From: Sipunculus nudus
Taxonomy: Eukaryota > Annelida > Sipuncula > Golfingiida > Sipunculidae
DNA: 64,000 nucleotides
Assembly: GCA_026874595.1 (NCBI GenBank)
Contig: CM049313.1
Location: 9,669,508 to 9,733,507 of the forward strand
Direction of reading: 5' to 3'
Positions within the stretch are counted from its first letter, which is position 1. Each line of letters opens with the position of its first letter. A program made the translations under genes and the position numbers. The notes beneath the pieces were generated by a model. The model was not told the DNA's origin, ran no database searches, and saw only the letters and a list, made by a program, of their open reading frames with translations. This document shows positions 1 through 12,000 of the stretch, one piece after another.

Positions 1-605
1 TGCTTGCCAAGTAAAGGCTTTTATGTCTTCATGCTTGAGACGCCATATATCGCACAGGTTTAAAGCTTCTGTGATAGAAGTTATTTTATTGACAGGATTA
101 TGTTTAGCAGTGGTCCTTCCTCTACCCGCGTTACGTTCTGTTAAATTAACATTAAAGTCGCCACCCCATATAATCTGTACATCTGTTTCTATAGTCCTTT
201 TGACAGTTCAGTGAAGATCATTTAATAAAATTCGACTTGCTGGGTTTCATGTGATGCATATATGTTTACAAGCAGACAGTGCAAACCATTAATTTCACAT
301 TCGACAGTGATATACCTCCCAGAAAGATCTATAGATTTATTAATTGCTCTGATGCAGATTGTTACCAATTAATATACATACACCACAAGACTTTGCATTT
401 CCATGTGAAAAATACATTACTCCTCGCCACTGACAAGACCATGTATTCCCGTCCTGTTTTGTACTGTGGCATTCTTGTAAAAGGCTTTTACCATTATAAT
501 TATTGTGTTAACTAACCAATTTAAGATTTGTCTTCTCTTCATATATTTTTCTATTCCCCTGACGTTTAATGAGAGGACTTGGAACTTAATATTATCTGCC
601 ATAAA
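1..605 (-). pseudogene. LINE endonuclease remnant (L1-like ORF2 start), runs off the window edge
   Basis: Read on the minus strand from about 602 downward, a broken frame begins MADNIKFQVLSLNVRG, the start expected of an apurinic-like endonuclease domain of an L1-type non-LTR retrotransposon. Further on, other frames give GRYITVECEINGLHCLLVNIYA-like sequence and, at the very edge, DIWRLKHEDIKAFTWQ, the conserved DxxR...FTW block of these endonucleases. Stops and frameshifts separate the blocks, so the copy is dead. The reverse transcriptase would lie to the left of the window. Confidence 0.7.
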
Positions 606-719
606 AATAATTAGTTGAAATGAAACATTTTGAATCTATAGGGTAGTTATAATAAGAAGATTTCTTATTTATATCACCATGCATCATAATCATCAGTGTT
701 ACATTAAGCTTACAGGCCT

Positions 720-930
720 TCAAATCAATGATCACAATAACAAAACACAATATACATGAGTGTAAAACCATTGCAATTAGATTTTCCGAAGATTGTCCAT
801 ATCTTATCTGTTTAATCCCTCCTCTTAAATCCTTTATGAAAACCTTCCCATCCCAAATCCATGCCTCTTTGATTCTTTGGTCATTTTTACCCTGTTGTAC
901 AATTCATGAAGTTCTTTGCATAATTCATCA
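720..930 (-). pseudogene. LINE ORF1 C-terminal remnant
   Basis: On the minus strand, about 120 bases 5' of the endonuclease remnant, a stretch reads KEAWIWDGKVFIKDLRGG. This resembles the C-terminal block of ORF1 in L1-like elements, and the position just 5' of the ORF2 start fits. The match rests on memory of the family and on order. It is short and bounded by stops. Confidence 0.4.
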
Positions 931-1079
931 ACTATTACAATCAAATTTTGTGTCAGGTATCTCAGACGCTTGAACTAGATACATTTTTATCTCAGTCCGG
1001 TTCACCCATCTGGCAACTTCTAAGCCATCAGATGGTTCCATCAGGTACACGTCCTGGTCATTCCTACGTTCCACACTTA

Positions 1080-1880
1080 GTAAGTTGCTTACAAGTTTGT
1101 TTAGTGGAGATGCCTTACAGCGACTCCTTAAGCAAAGCGTTTGTAACACAAGACAAAACCCAGAAACCACCTTAGCTCCTCAACCGTCTTGGGAGATGAC
1201 TAGTCTGCAACTGCCTCAGTTTTGGCACGGTCCGTTCGGACATCTTCGGATGACACAATGTGCCCCAAATTAGATACTTTCGACTAAAAAAGTTGCATTT
1301 TTTTCTGCTTTCACTTTCAGACCATGCTCTGCCAGCTTGGTAAAATTTTATCTTATCAACTTAGTTGCTCTTTCAGAGTTCTAGAGTAAATAATTTTGAC
1401 ATCAAGATATACCAACATAGTTTGAAAACATTGTCCCGAAATACCTGAGCCATTAAAGGTTTTGAAAGTAGCAGGTGCATAAGCAAAATCGTACGGCCAA
1501 CGCCGGTATTCTTGGAGACCCGAAGGTGTTGTATGGACCATCTTTGGGTCATCTTCGATTTGATTGTAGGCTGAGGCAAGAACAATGTAGAAAAAATCTT
1601 TGTCCCACTTGCATCAACTGACTCTACTATTCAAGGTAACGAGAACGCATCATTTGGGCTTTCATATTTAATCTGTGATAGTCAACGCAGAATCTAATAT
1701 CCCCATACATTTTGCGCACGATTACTGTGGGCGATGCGTAGCTGTACCTGCTAATAAATAAGAGCTTTACCTTAATCTAATAATTCCTGAAGGTGGTTCC
1801 TTACCTCACTTCAAATACTAGGTAGAAGCCACCGGAAAGGTTTGTTCACTGGAACCTCGTCACTTGCGTAAATCTTATGC
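1080..1880 (-). pseudogene. Degenerate Ty3/gypsy reverse transcriptase
   Basis: Minus-strand reading in shifting frames gives the usual order of a gypsy RT: a YASPTVIVRK...RFCVDY block near 1660-1760, then GLQEYRRWPYDFAYAPATF near 1470-1530, LVYLDVKIIYSRT near 1370-1425 in place of the catalytic YLDD box, then LGHIVSSEDV near 1230-1270 and an ELR-FLGF-YKRF-like block near 1130-1180. The second catalytic Asp of the YLDD box has become Val. Several frameshifts are needed, so this is an inactive fossil. It is not the same family as the intact-LTR element at 56561-63219, because the residues and strand differ. Confidence 0.7.
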
Positions 1881-1924
1881 TGTGTTGAGGGGGCAGTTGC
1901 CATTTTTAACTATTACACGTGATC

Positions 1925-2975
1925 TAACTGTTTACAGTGATACTGCGTCCAGACCAACCTTCCCAGGCCCGGTCCAGCCAAGGCCAAGTCAGCACTCTCC
2001 CTTTAACAGACCAGGTCACAAAAGTCAGACCCGACTCCCAAACACTGACAAGTTATCAACAGCAGGGACAATTTGTAAGCCTACCTTCATATACTCCCAA
2101 CCTTTAACGAAGGACTAAAAGAACATGTTTAAAACACTTAGCACAGCCTGCCAAAGTTAGAGCTGCCAAATATCTCTGTTATACTTTGGTTCCCTTAAAG
2201 TTCAAATGTAACCCATCTTGAGCAAACAGAGTCCGACCCGCAGCGGTCGCCTTCAAGACATCTTATTTGACGGCAGGATGTGTATTGCGTTCTGTTTGGC
2301 AATCTGCTTCAGACATCCGTTGACCGTTACACTTTTATCGTCCTGCGATAGAGTGTTCTATGTCCTTGCAATTTGGATGACACGCCAATCACTGCTTCAG
2401 GAGCTTGTTGTTTCGTCAGGTGAAGCAGTTTGCTAAAATGCAACCAAACTGTTCGTAGACAACATTCGTCCAAACATGAAACACTATAACCTTCCTTCCG
2501 CGTACAAAAAAAAATCTAGCAGATCCAATTCTGTTATAATACGGATCACTTTCGCCCCTTACATAGACTGTACATCAATGTGAAAAAAATCACAAAAATT
2601 CTTCACGATACTATCACCTTTGATAACGTTAGTCGGTGCAATTGCAGCCTCTGGTCTATAAATTCGATCGATGAACGGATAGCTATTGTGGCCTGGCCCA
2701 TGAACTTTGCTTGTAGGGCAAACCCTTCTCCTTCCTCTGACCTTTGGCTTTACCAGAATTCCGCTGCCTACCAGCCACTCATATACTTCGTCTCATAATC
2801 TCAACTGCTCCGGCAGGAAATCAAGATGATCTCACACCGCTGCCACCAAATCTATGAAGGGACGAGCACCACTGTCCCAGGGTTGGGGGTTAAAATTTTG
2901 CGCATGCACGCTGTAGCACAAGAGGAGCGAGAGTAATTATCAACCAATCAGCAAGAATAATAAATGCCAATCTGA
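1925..2975. repeat. Dispersed or duplicated block, paralogous to 38037-39005
   Basis: About 1 kb aligns by eye with 38037-39005, for example the shared stretches GGTCACAAAAGTCAG, GAGCAAACAGAGTCCGA and AATCAGCAAGAATAATAAATG. It continues directly from the gypsy RT remnant and may be an upstream (gag or protease) part of the same dead element, but no convincing protein motif was found. The pairing places it in the duplicated upstream flank of SULT genes A and E. Confidence 0.6.
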
Positions 2976-4437
2976 TCAAATGACACATCCACTGCCTATG
3001 ACGGCCATACTTGTCATATTTCCTGATCATCCAGTGACGGCTATACTCGTCATGTGTTTATCAGCAATTTTCAGTAAGATATTTCTTAAATTTATCAATA
3101 AACTCTTAACAGATGAGTAGTTGTATATTATCAATTGATTTCGTGGCATGAATGGAATTATTTGTAATTCATCAGTGCGCTTGATTATTCAAAAGCAGGA
3201 AAGGTGTGGAGAGGGTGTAAACATAGACGGCTCCCGTCCTTTCACGTGAAATAAGTTCATGACCCGCTGTAGTGTGAAGTTGATTTCGTGTAGGAGCGTT
3301 CCCTGGAATCAAGCGAAAGCGAGAACAGTAAAATAACGTGTCTAGTTTTAAACTTGGGGGGGGGGGGGGGGTTGGCAAACCCGTTGGTGAGACCGAGGTG
3401 TGACAAATCGCGCCTAATATGTGAACTAGAAATGGCGAGGCGTGAGGTCGTTCAAGTTTATTGCCCCGCGAGAACAGCCTGTTGCGCAATCAACAACAAA
3501 CGGCGCGAGCCACATGACTTACACACAGATCAGCAGGGTAATCAGAACGTGGCTGCAATTTATTTGTTTTGCGTATGTGAAGTTATTTCACGTTTCCTAT
3601 ATATCTATAGATAGCAATATACATGTGTTAGTAGCTTCGTCAACAACTACATGTAAATTGTAAAATTCTGAAAGCAAACTTGGACGATCACTTGTCTAAA
3701 AGGCGGGTACATTGATAATTCTAACCACACTTTGGAATTCATCATATCATAATCAGACCCGGCATATGACTTTCAGACAATTTCTAATAGAGTATTATAT
3801 CATGAACCGTAGAGATGGTCATATTAAGCTACACTTTTATCATTCGCAATTTCCGTATATTTCCGGGTTTTGTTTAACGGTGACAATGACGAGCCCCTCA
3901 CGAGGTCCATTGACATTGCATAATGCTGTCGCCTCGGTATATAAACAACTCTATGACTATGGGTGGGAACAATAATGCCTCTTTTAGAATTATATTTATT
4001 GGTAGAATCAGTTTGTTGTTATTTAAAAGCAAGAATGTATATTTTTGCAGTAAAAAACAAGTTTGTTAAATGAAGGAAAAATAAAAACAGTAGAGGGTTT
4101 GAACTCATGCGGAAAACCAATGCGCTTCATTGACCACCTGCGTAACCCCTTGGCCATTTTGCTCCACGTGAAGTAGCGATATTTATAGCAACCAAACACA
4201 AATATTTATAGTATGAGACACAAACTCTCTCGTGTCCACCAGATCGAGAAAGTGACATAAGCAATTTGATCGTACATGATTATAACTGTAACGTTTTATA
4301 AATCTCCATCTATTATTCCACTAATATTTCAATAGTCGATCGGAGTGTGTACAGCAGCCGCTATTGCTTGAGCCGCTGGACTTTCCCCGCCCTGCATATT
4401 TTGGCCTACATTTTCTCTCCCTCCCCTTCTCTTTCTT

Positions 4438-4479
<42 letters not shown>

Positions 4480-4765
4480 TATATATATATACACACATAC
4501 TAGTGTATGTGAGCGCATGTGTCTGTGTGTGTTTGCTCGCTTGTTTCCTTTAAAGGCTTTGCTGGCTAATTTGCTATTTAGGCCGAACAGGGTCATGTCC
4601 TTCTTCTGTGCATAACACCTCTTTAAGGTTTTATGGCCCTTAGATCAGGTGTACCTTACACCCTCGTTATCAACAATTCACATCTATAGCTGACTCACCT
4701 GGACCTCCCTGAGACTGTTGCAGGCCCTGGCATTGGAGGAATATTTGGCTGGGAAGCGAATATGT
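2976..4765. other. Non-coding stretch present upstream of gene A, absent from the paralogous block at E
   Basis: No gene or recognisable element was found. The flanking paralogous blocks (1925-2975 and 4766-5809) are nearly contiguous at 39000-39025, so this 1.8 kb is either an insertion here or a loss there. It holds a run of 18 G at about 3355-3372 and a CT/TA microsatellite. Confidence 0.5.
4425..4492. repeat. (CT)n then (TA)n microsatellite
   Basis: A pyrimidine-rich CTTT run passes into pure CT dinucleotides and then about seven TA units. Open frames here encode only repeats of Leu-Ser or Tyr-Ile and are not genes. Confidence 0.95.
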
Positions 4766-5809
4766 TAAGTAACAACCAATTAGGTTACGTGGACTGTGCG
4801 CCCAACCTCTGCTAGGTTCTTAACTTAGTGCTAAACAGAACAAGCTTTTTACAAATATAAGCACGTTAATTGTTTAACCATTTGATATCGCCAAAAATAT
4901 TATTGCAAGTGGTCTTCATTTACTATAATGAATTTCATTACTGTGATATATATTTGCACACTCGAAAAATTTTTAAAGCAATTAGAACATAAAAGCAAGA
5001 CAGAAACCACCCCATATATATTCATATCATGACAGACCTAAGGAGAGATTTAAGTAGAAGATAAACCAATGCTATATGAATTGGAGAAAAACAAAAACAG
5101 ATAATCAGATAATCAGACAAAACGTAGGTGGGCTTTACCTTGAATATTGGCTGATATTAAATTTTATATGTAATGTACAACACCAGAACTACATCTTATA
5201 TATTAAAGGATAAGAATAAATGTAAGGATATTCTTATATACAAAAGCAACATTAAAGTGAATGTTTATCCTTTTTATGTTATGTTCTATATCCAGATAAT
5301 TGTCTGTCATTTCTTTATTTAAATTTAGTTTTGAAACGATGCCCAATATATAGGTGTTTTGGAAGCGGATCATATTTGTTTATTACCTAATGCGTAATGT
5401 ATAATTACAGAGCAAAAACGTTACTTTGATCTATTTGTCAGTCCGGAATTAGCCGTTTCACTTCATCAGATAAAACTCTTAGTGCCCTACTGTTTTCATG
5501 TTAAATCCTATCCTTGAGCTAAAAATAACTGCCATACACAAACGCACATAGAGTTGTCATGTTGCTAGGTTAATCTAACACGATTATTAATTGTGCCGGT
5601 GCAGTTTGCAATAGCGATTTATGCCGGTACAAATCAAAATAAGCTTCTGTACTAGAAACAATTGTTAAAGATTACAATTAGGATATATACTGGGAATATT
5701 GCAGATCGTACCACACGGCTCTGCGTCACAACACTTTTGTTTTATATGGATGTTGGGTGTAGCTGATATAGAAAACTAGGATCGGTCCCAAAAATATATA
5801 TAGGTTATC
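4766..5809. repeat. Upstream flank duplicon of gene A (paralogous to about 39010-41032; 3' part also 23330-23876)
   Basis: Shared stretches include ATCGCCAAAAATATTATTGCA (about 4890 and 39228) and TTAGTGCCCTACTGT (about 5480, 23360 and 39915). No protein-coding signal was seen. It marks the extent of the segmental duplication that produced the A-, C- and E-type loci. Confidence 0.7.
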
Positions 5810-7529
5810 GTCAATCTGTAAAATCAGTCATTCCATGAAATGAATTAACATTTAAATCCAATTGCCTATCACCAACAGTCATCACGCATGATGACTAAAA
5901 TGTTTAGTCATTTCAATGTCCGGTCAATACATATAATGACTTGATATAAAAAAAATTAAAAGCAACATAAGTTGATACAATGTTTTTGTCTTATAATAAA
6001 GGTTCACAAGACAGTTTTAGTTAATGCAAATGTTTCAGAAACCCTATTTATTGTTTGACTGGTGTTTACATTAATACTTCTGCTTGAATTTGCAACTATA
6101 AGACGGCCTGGATTCAATTGCAATTCATTCCATTCTGTGTATGATATTACATCTAAACTTTATTTGTTTTTGCATTAGAAACTACTATGGGAGCGGTTAG
6201 AGCGTTTAATTTTGTTTGTTGAAAGACCTGCATCTGTTAGATTCATATCTTCCTTTCCGAGAAAAGTGCAACATACATTTCGATGGCCCCCAACACTTAA
6301 TTCCAAAGTGACCTTCATGATCACATATTTGATATTTGTAAAAGTATCAGTATTTCAACTATGTTAATGTAATAAGCATGAACAATACCAATTGGGAATG
6401 CATGAAACTCTGAAAATTTTAGAATCAGGAAGAAAGTGAAGACGAACTGAAATATTAAAATACATGTTTTATTTACAAACTTAATTGAAGGTAATTTTTC
6501 GTTTCAGAATTTCAAACCAAAGTATAAATCCATACCATTTTGGATTGATAAAAACAGTAAATAAGATTTAATATTCAGATGAACTAAAAATTATATTTTA
6601 TGAAAAAAAATTTTTAAAAATACAAATGGAAAGGAGGATAATTAACAAAAGCTATATAGCTTTAGCTCAGCATAACTTAAAGTCAGCTATGCGAAAATTC
6701 CAACATGTGTCAACAGCCTGGAATAGTAATCATAATTTTATAAAAAAATTATAAAATTTACCTTATTTATTAACATGTCATTTGCTTTATATATTACATA
6801 ATAATATTTCTACTACAGTATTATCAAGCCTTCCTTTTTGGTTCACATCTATTGGCATAAATATTACTATTAACTTGTGCCCAGTTAAATGGCAATAACA
6901 TTAACTTTAAGATGTAAGCAAGGGCTTCCAAAACCCACTGAGGCTACTATGACTCCGTGAAGGGATATACGACATACGGTTTCCTAGTCTAGTCTCCCGC
7001 CATACATTGGTGTTTGATATCTTTTCAGGTACTTACTGGCTATTACAATACGAGGCCACCTATCATAGATGGTATCCTAGTCTCCTGCTCAGATAATACA
7101 TTTGTGTAACTTTACTTGTAGACAGTAGCTACTCACTGGTACTTGCTACCGCAGGAGACCAATGATGTGTGGTATACTCTAGACCACTGCTTAACTAACA
7201 CAAACATGGCGACATAACCCGCTGCTACTAACTGCTAAAAGCTACCTGAGGGTCCCAGTTGGAGGAGATATCCTAATAACCCCAACTCAGCTGTGACACA
7301 ATTGGCCATTGCTAAAATAACTTCCTTATAAAATGTCTGCTAATATCTCTGTGCTTTACATATAACACAGATGCTTTGCAGTCAGGCAATCTGTGTTATT
7401 ATATATGCCTTTATTACCAGACATTACATGAACAATTTAGTAATTTCGCGTATTTACTTGTGATCACATTACGTGAAATGACTTAAAAGTTTAGGCCTTT
7501 CATGAAATAACCGATCACACAGATTGACT
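5810..7529. mobile_element. Non-autonomous TIR element upstream of gene A
   Basis: The left end starts GTCAATCTGTAAAATCAGTC and the right end finishes ACAGATTGAC, an inverted repeat. Both ends carry further copies of the palindrome-like ATTTCATGAAAT / ATTTCGCGTA motif. The interior has no transposase reading frame, so this looks like a non-autonomous DNA element. A paralogous copy at 23877-25457 lies at the same place before gene C, and a left-end stub survives at 41033-41152 before gene E. It ends about 65 bases before the gene A start codon, so it may contain part of that gene's promoter or leader. Target duplications are not clear. Confidence 0.55.
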
Positions 7530-7594
7530 GTCATATACATGTATATATAATGCAATAATAACTAATACTAAGGAGCAGCTGCACAGGACAGAGT

Positions 7595-8101
7595 ATGCCG
7601 GGGAATGTAACAATCGAGAAGTTGCAGGAGAAATACGCAGAGTACGAAGGGTATACGATATGGAAGGATTCGATAAATATAGTGCGGCAGCTTAGAGAGA
7701 TGGAGGTCGGCAAGGATGATGTGATTGTAGCTAGCTTTCCTAAATCAGGTAGGATCAATAGATACGTTACGTCGACACGGTTCCCAGTATGTTTTTTTAA
7801 CTGTATTAACAATATATAAATGATATATTTATTAAATTTCGGACTACCACAATAAGAAAAAAAGTTGCAAGTTCGGCATGATTTTATAATTTTGATAACA
7901 GTTTGCTCTTACTTTGTTGAATTTAACATATATTCATTACAAGAATGGTCATATATATTATACTCTGTATAAATAACTCGAAAATAAAGTTTGTCTACTT
8001 CAACTAAAGAGACTTAAAGAAAAACCTTACACGGCTATACCGAGTAATTATTTATATGTAATATATATATATATATATATATATTTATACAATATGTTGT
8101 G

Positions 8102-8151
<50 letters not shown>

Positions 8152-9030
8152 CTAGAAAACAGAGAAAGTCGGTTCCCTGCCGATGGGATTCAAACCCTTG
8201 ATCCTCAGTTTTAAGCCTGCTTTAACAAATAAGCTACGACACACCCTAAACTCCTCTGTGTATTTGCACACTTTATTAGAAACCAGCGAACTGACGTCAC
8301 GGTAGCGACATCACTGTGCTACCCATTACATGTGTCGGCACGGCGACTTTGCATGAAGCAGGGAGAACTGATGGCCGTATATTGTGTGCGGCATATATAA
8401 TATAGAGGGATATATGAATAGCCATGCTGGTTCATTGTATAGAGATGGAACTAGCATACACAGAAAAGTCGGTTCACTGGCGATGGGAATCTTCCGATTT
8501 CCGGTCGGCTGCTTTAACCACTTAGCTACGACAGATCCCCAACATCTCTGTGTATTTGCACGCTTTTATAGAAATTAGTGAAGTGACATCACGATAGTGA
8601 CGTCAGGGTGCTTCTGACTACAATAGTGGGTAGATACAGTGAATAATACGGGTCATTTTGGAAAAATACACCAATTTTACCAGTTTTTTGGGAACATTTC
8701 TATAATAGATATTTAGTTTTTATAAAGCGTTTTCCTAAAAATTCTTATATATCTCTCCCTTCTTACTATTTGTTTGTAATAACAGCTAAAGGCAAGAAAA
8801 TTTTCATTATGAATTTTACTACGTTACAAACTTTCTTAGATAAAATGTTGTGAAAATGTAACTACCCTTAGGGTAAAAGCATCAAGAATGTGTTCCAGAT
8901 TTATTTTATATTCAGTAAATTTATATAAAATAGGCCAACTGGTGTCATACCCGTGGGCTTCAAATTAAATATATGTTGACAGCTAATCAGTAGAACCCTG
9001 TGGCCTATTAAATTAAGTGGACATCTTGGC

Positions 9031-9081
<51 letters not shown>

Positions 9082-12000
9082 TATACATTATTTTTAATAT
9101 TAAATCTTTTAATTAAGTTATTATATAATATATTTATATTTAAAAAAAACAGGAACCACGTGGCTTCAAGAAATCGTGTGGCTGGTGTCCTATGAGGCTG
9201 ATACAGAGACGACGAAAAAATGGTTAGGTGAACGGTTTCCGTACGTTGAACAAACTCAGGAAAACTTTACCAGGGTCGTCAATAACACTGGTCAGAGGTT
9301 CATCAAGACGCATTTGCCGTTGGGGTTGTTGTCCAAGGCTGTTAAGGATGTAAAACCGAAGGTAATTGGTCTAGCAAAGTAAAATGGTTGCTGTTTGCAA
9401 ATATGAATGCCAGATGATTCCGACTTTCGAAAGGTGAGCGTTTATTTCACAGAAACTAATGAACGGAGAACTAACCATTCCATCTGAATCCGTAATCACG
9501 TATTCATTCTGAACCGTTTGTTCTATCAGCTGGGATCCGAAATATTGGTAAACTCAAGCAGACTTGACAGTAGAACTGTGCACCGGTAAAGTAGTCATCA
9601 ATTCAGTCATTTACAGATGCAATGTGATCTCTAGAGTTGGCTAATGAGAACAAGTTTTTTTACAGGGCAGGTGCCTAAGTGCCCTGTTATGCTTTCGTTT
9701 CTGAGGTTAAACGTATGAAGACACACAAACACACACACATATATATAAATATATATAAATATATTTGTATTGCAGATCCTGTATGTCGCCAGAAATCCCA
9801 AGGACACATTGGTCTCTTTCTACTACTTTATAAGAATTTTAAAAACGACGTCATACGGCGGTACTTTAGAAGAACTTGACAGAACGCTATTACAGGATAA
9901 AAGTTAATTAGTCTTTGCTTATTTCTTATTTCTGTAACCTTTTATATCACACTCGCAAGAGGTACCAAGTGATTGATTTTGTACCATCATTAATTTACAT
10001 ACATTTTGGGAATATAAGATGTAAGATTGAACAAATTGTCCTCTGGGGAGTTGAGCACTTGATTCCTAAATACTTGAGCCAATAAAACAAAATGGATTCA
10101 TTGGTATCGTAACTTGTAGTCAGGAATGCCGATGATAATTCCAGTATGAAAAGATACTTAATCATAGAATGCGACTGTTCCCCGGCAAATGTAAATTTTA
10201 TCTAAAGTTGTTTCAGTAAGATCTGTGTCAATATTTTAGTTGAATGCGGGCCTTGGTGGAAACATGTGTTCGGCTACTGGCTTCAACGGGACGAAGAGAA
10301 TGTTATATTTCTGACATACGAAGAAATGACGAAGGTATGACATATTTAGATACTATAATTAGAAGACCTATCAATATGACGTCATCGAAACAACTTATTC
10401 CCAGGGAAAAGCTTTTCTTCGGTTCGTAGAAGTGAATGCCCTTAAAAATGAATGTGTTATTTTTAATAGGGTGTGTCCAGCTAGATCAGATAAGATGGTT
10501 TAATTGGTGTTACATGTATCTGTTTTATAGTGTTGCGTGTATCTGATTTGTTATGCGCAGGGTTTGGCGTTGACATTCTGATTCGTGTAGTCCATTCATA
10601 GGGCGTTGCTAAGGCGTGTAGAGACACAGCGCTCGGTGAAATCTGTACTGGTTGAACCCTGGCATGTAAACACAGCGCTCGCTGTCCCGCTAATCTGGAA
10701 TTGTCTGGGCTGTTGTCGCTGAGTTAGCGCGTCTCTTATTTACTAGGGTGAAAAAGTTATAAATAGCGGCTGTGTTTAGAGCCGAGGGGAGGAGAGAGAA
10801 AAAATTCAGCGGACACGGAAGAGTGTGGGTCAGTTTTTGGACCTTTCCGATAATTGCAGAACCTATGGATACTCTTTGAAAGTTGTAACATATTTTATAC
10901 AGTCTTCAGTTTGCCTTTGGGATTATTGCCAGAACTTCACTTTTGGTTAAAAATATATTGATTTCAAAATTACATTGGACTATTATTCTCTGAGAAGATT
11001 AACGTGAACTGTTCATCTGGATTAAATGTTTAAAAGATTTGTTGAGCTGGGACGGTGGTATCCAGAATCAAAGCCTAGGATCCGGACACTCTGGTACTGT
11101 ACACTTTATTAGTTGTACTGTATAACTGTATTGATTTAGTTTATTGTAATGTAAGAATGGTTTTAAGAATAAATTATAATTATTTGTTAACAAAAAAAAC
11201 ACATACTTCATGATTAAAATGATATTTCACACTGCCTAGTGTTACAGAATCTAATTGTTTAATCTCCGTAACAAAATCTATGCCCGTCACGACTACGTGA
11301 TCTGTTTTTATTAGGTTCCATTACAATGATGTTTCCCCAAAATGGCAGGAATCTGTACAGTACTTGGGGAATACAGTAGAAATAGAAAAATACTTAAGAG
11401 ACAGTTGATGATGGTGACCGATGAGGTTTAAACGCTAATTGATTTATTATCAACCGATTTTGTAATAGGTATGGACTGAACTTTTATTTTATCTTTCATT
11501 CTTTCTGTATATCTTTCATTTATTTTCATTGTATATAATGTACTGTACTTCCTTGTACAAATATTCAATGTCCCTTTAAATATTTTACATTTTAATATCG
11601 AATAAATTAATGACACAATTTTATCCTGTACATGCTTATTGATCTGATTTTTCTTAAGAGTCAAATTTTATTGCTGATATTCCAACATGGTATATTTCTT
11701 ATCTTAAGAAATATATACCCCGTATAAACTTAGTTGGACAAAAAATACAAAAATATTGTTAAGTTATGATGAATAAAAGATAATGGATGGTCATTTTTTT
11801 TCTAATTAGTGACCCCTAAAGGTAAAAGAGGATTTGTGGAAAATGGGTCTAGTGAAGTGCATTCCTTCGAAAATTGTAGAACACTTTTCAAGAATGAAAA
11901 TAAACAGTATTATGTAAGGTACGTTTTTCGGCTGTTGATGTTAAATATAGTGACTTAGAAGATGTCATCATAATTAAATTTAATTTAGTATAATTTAATG

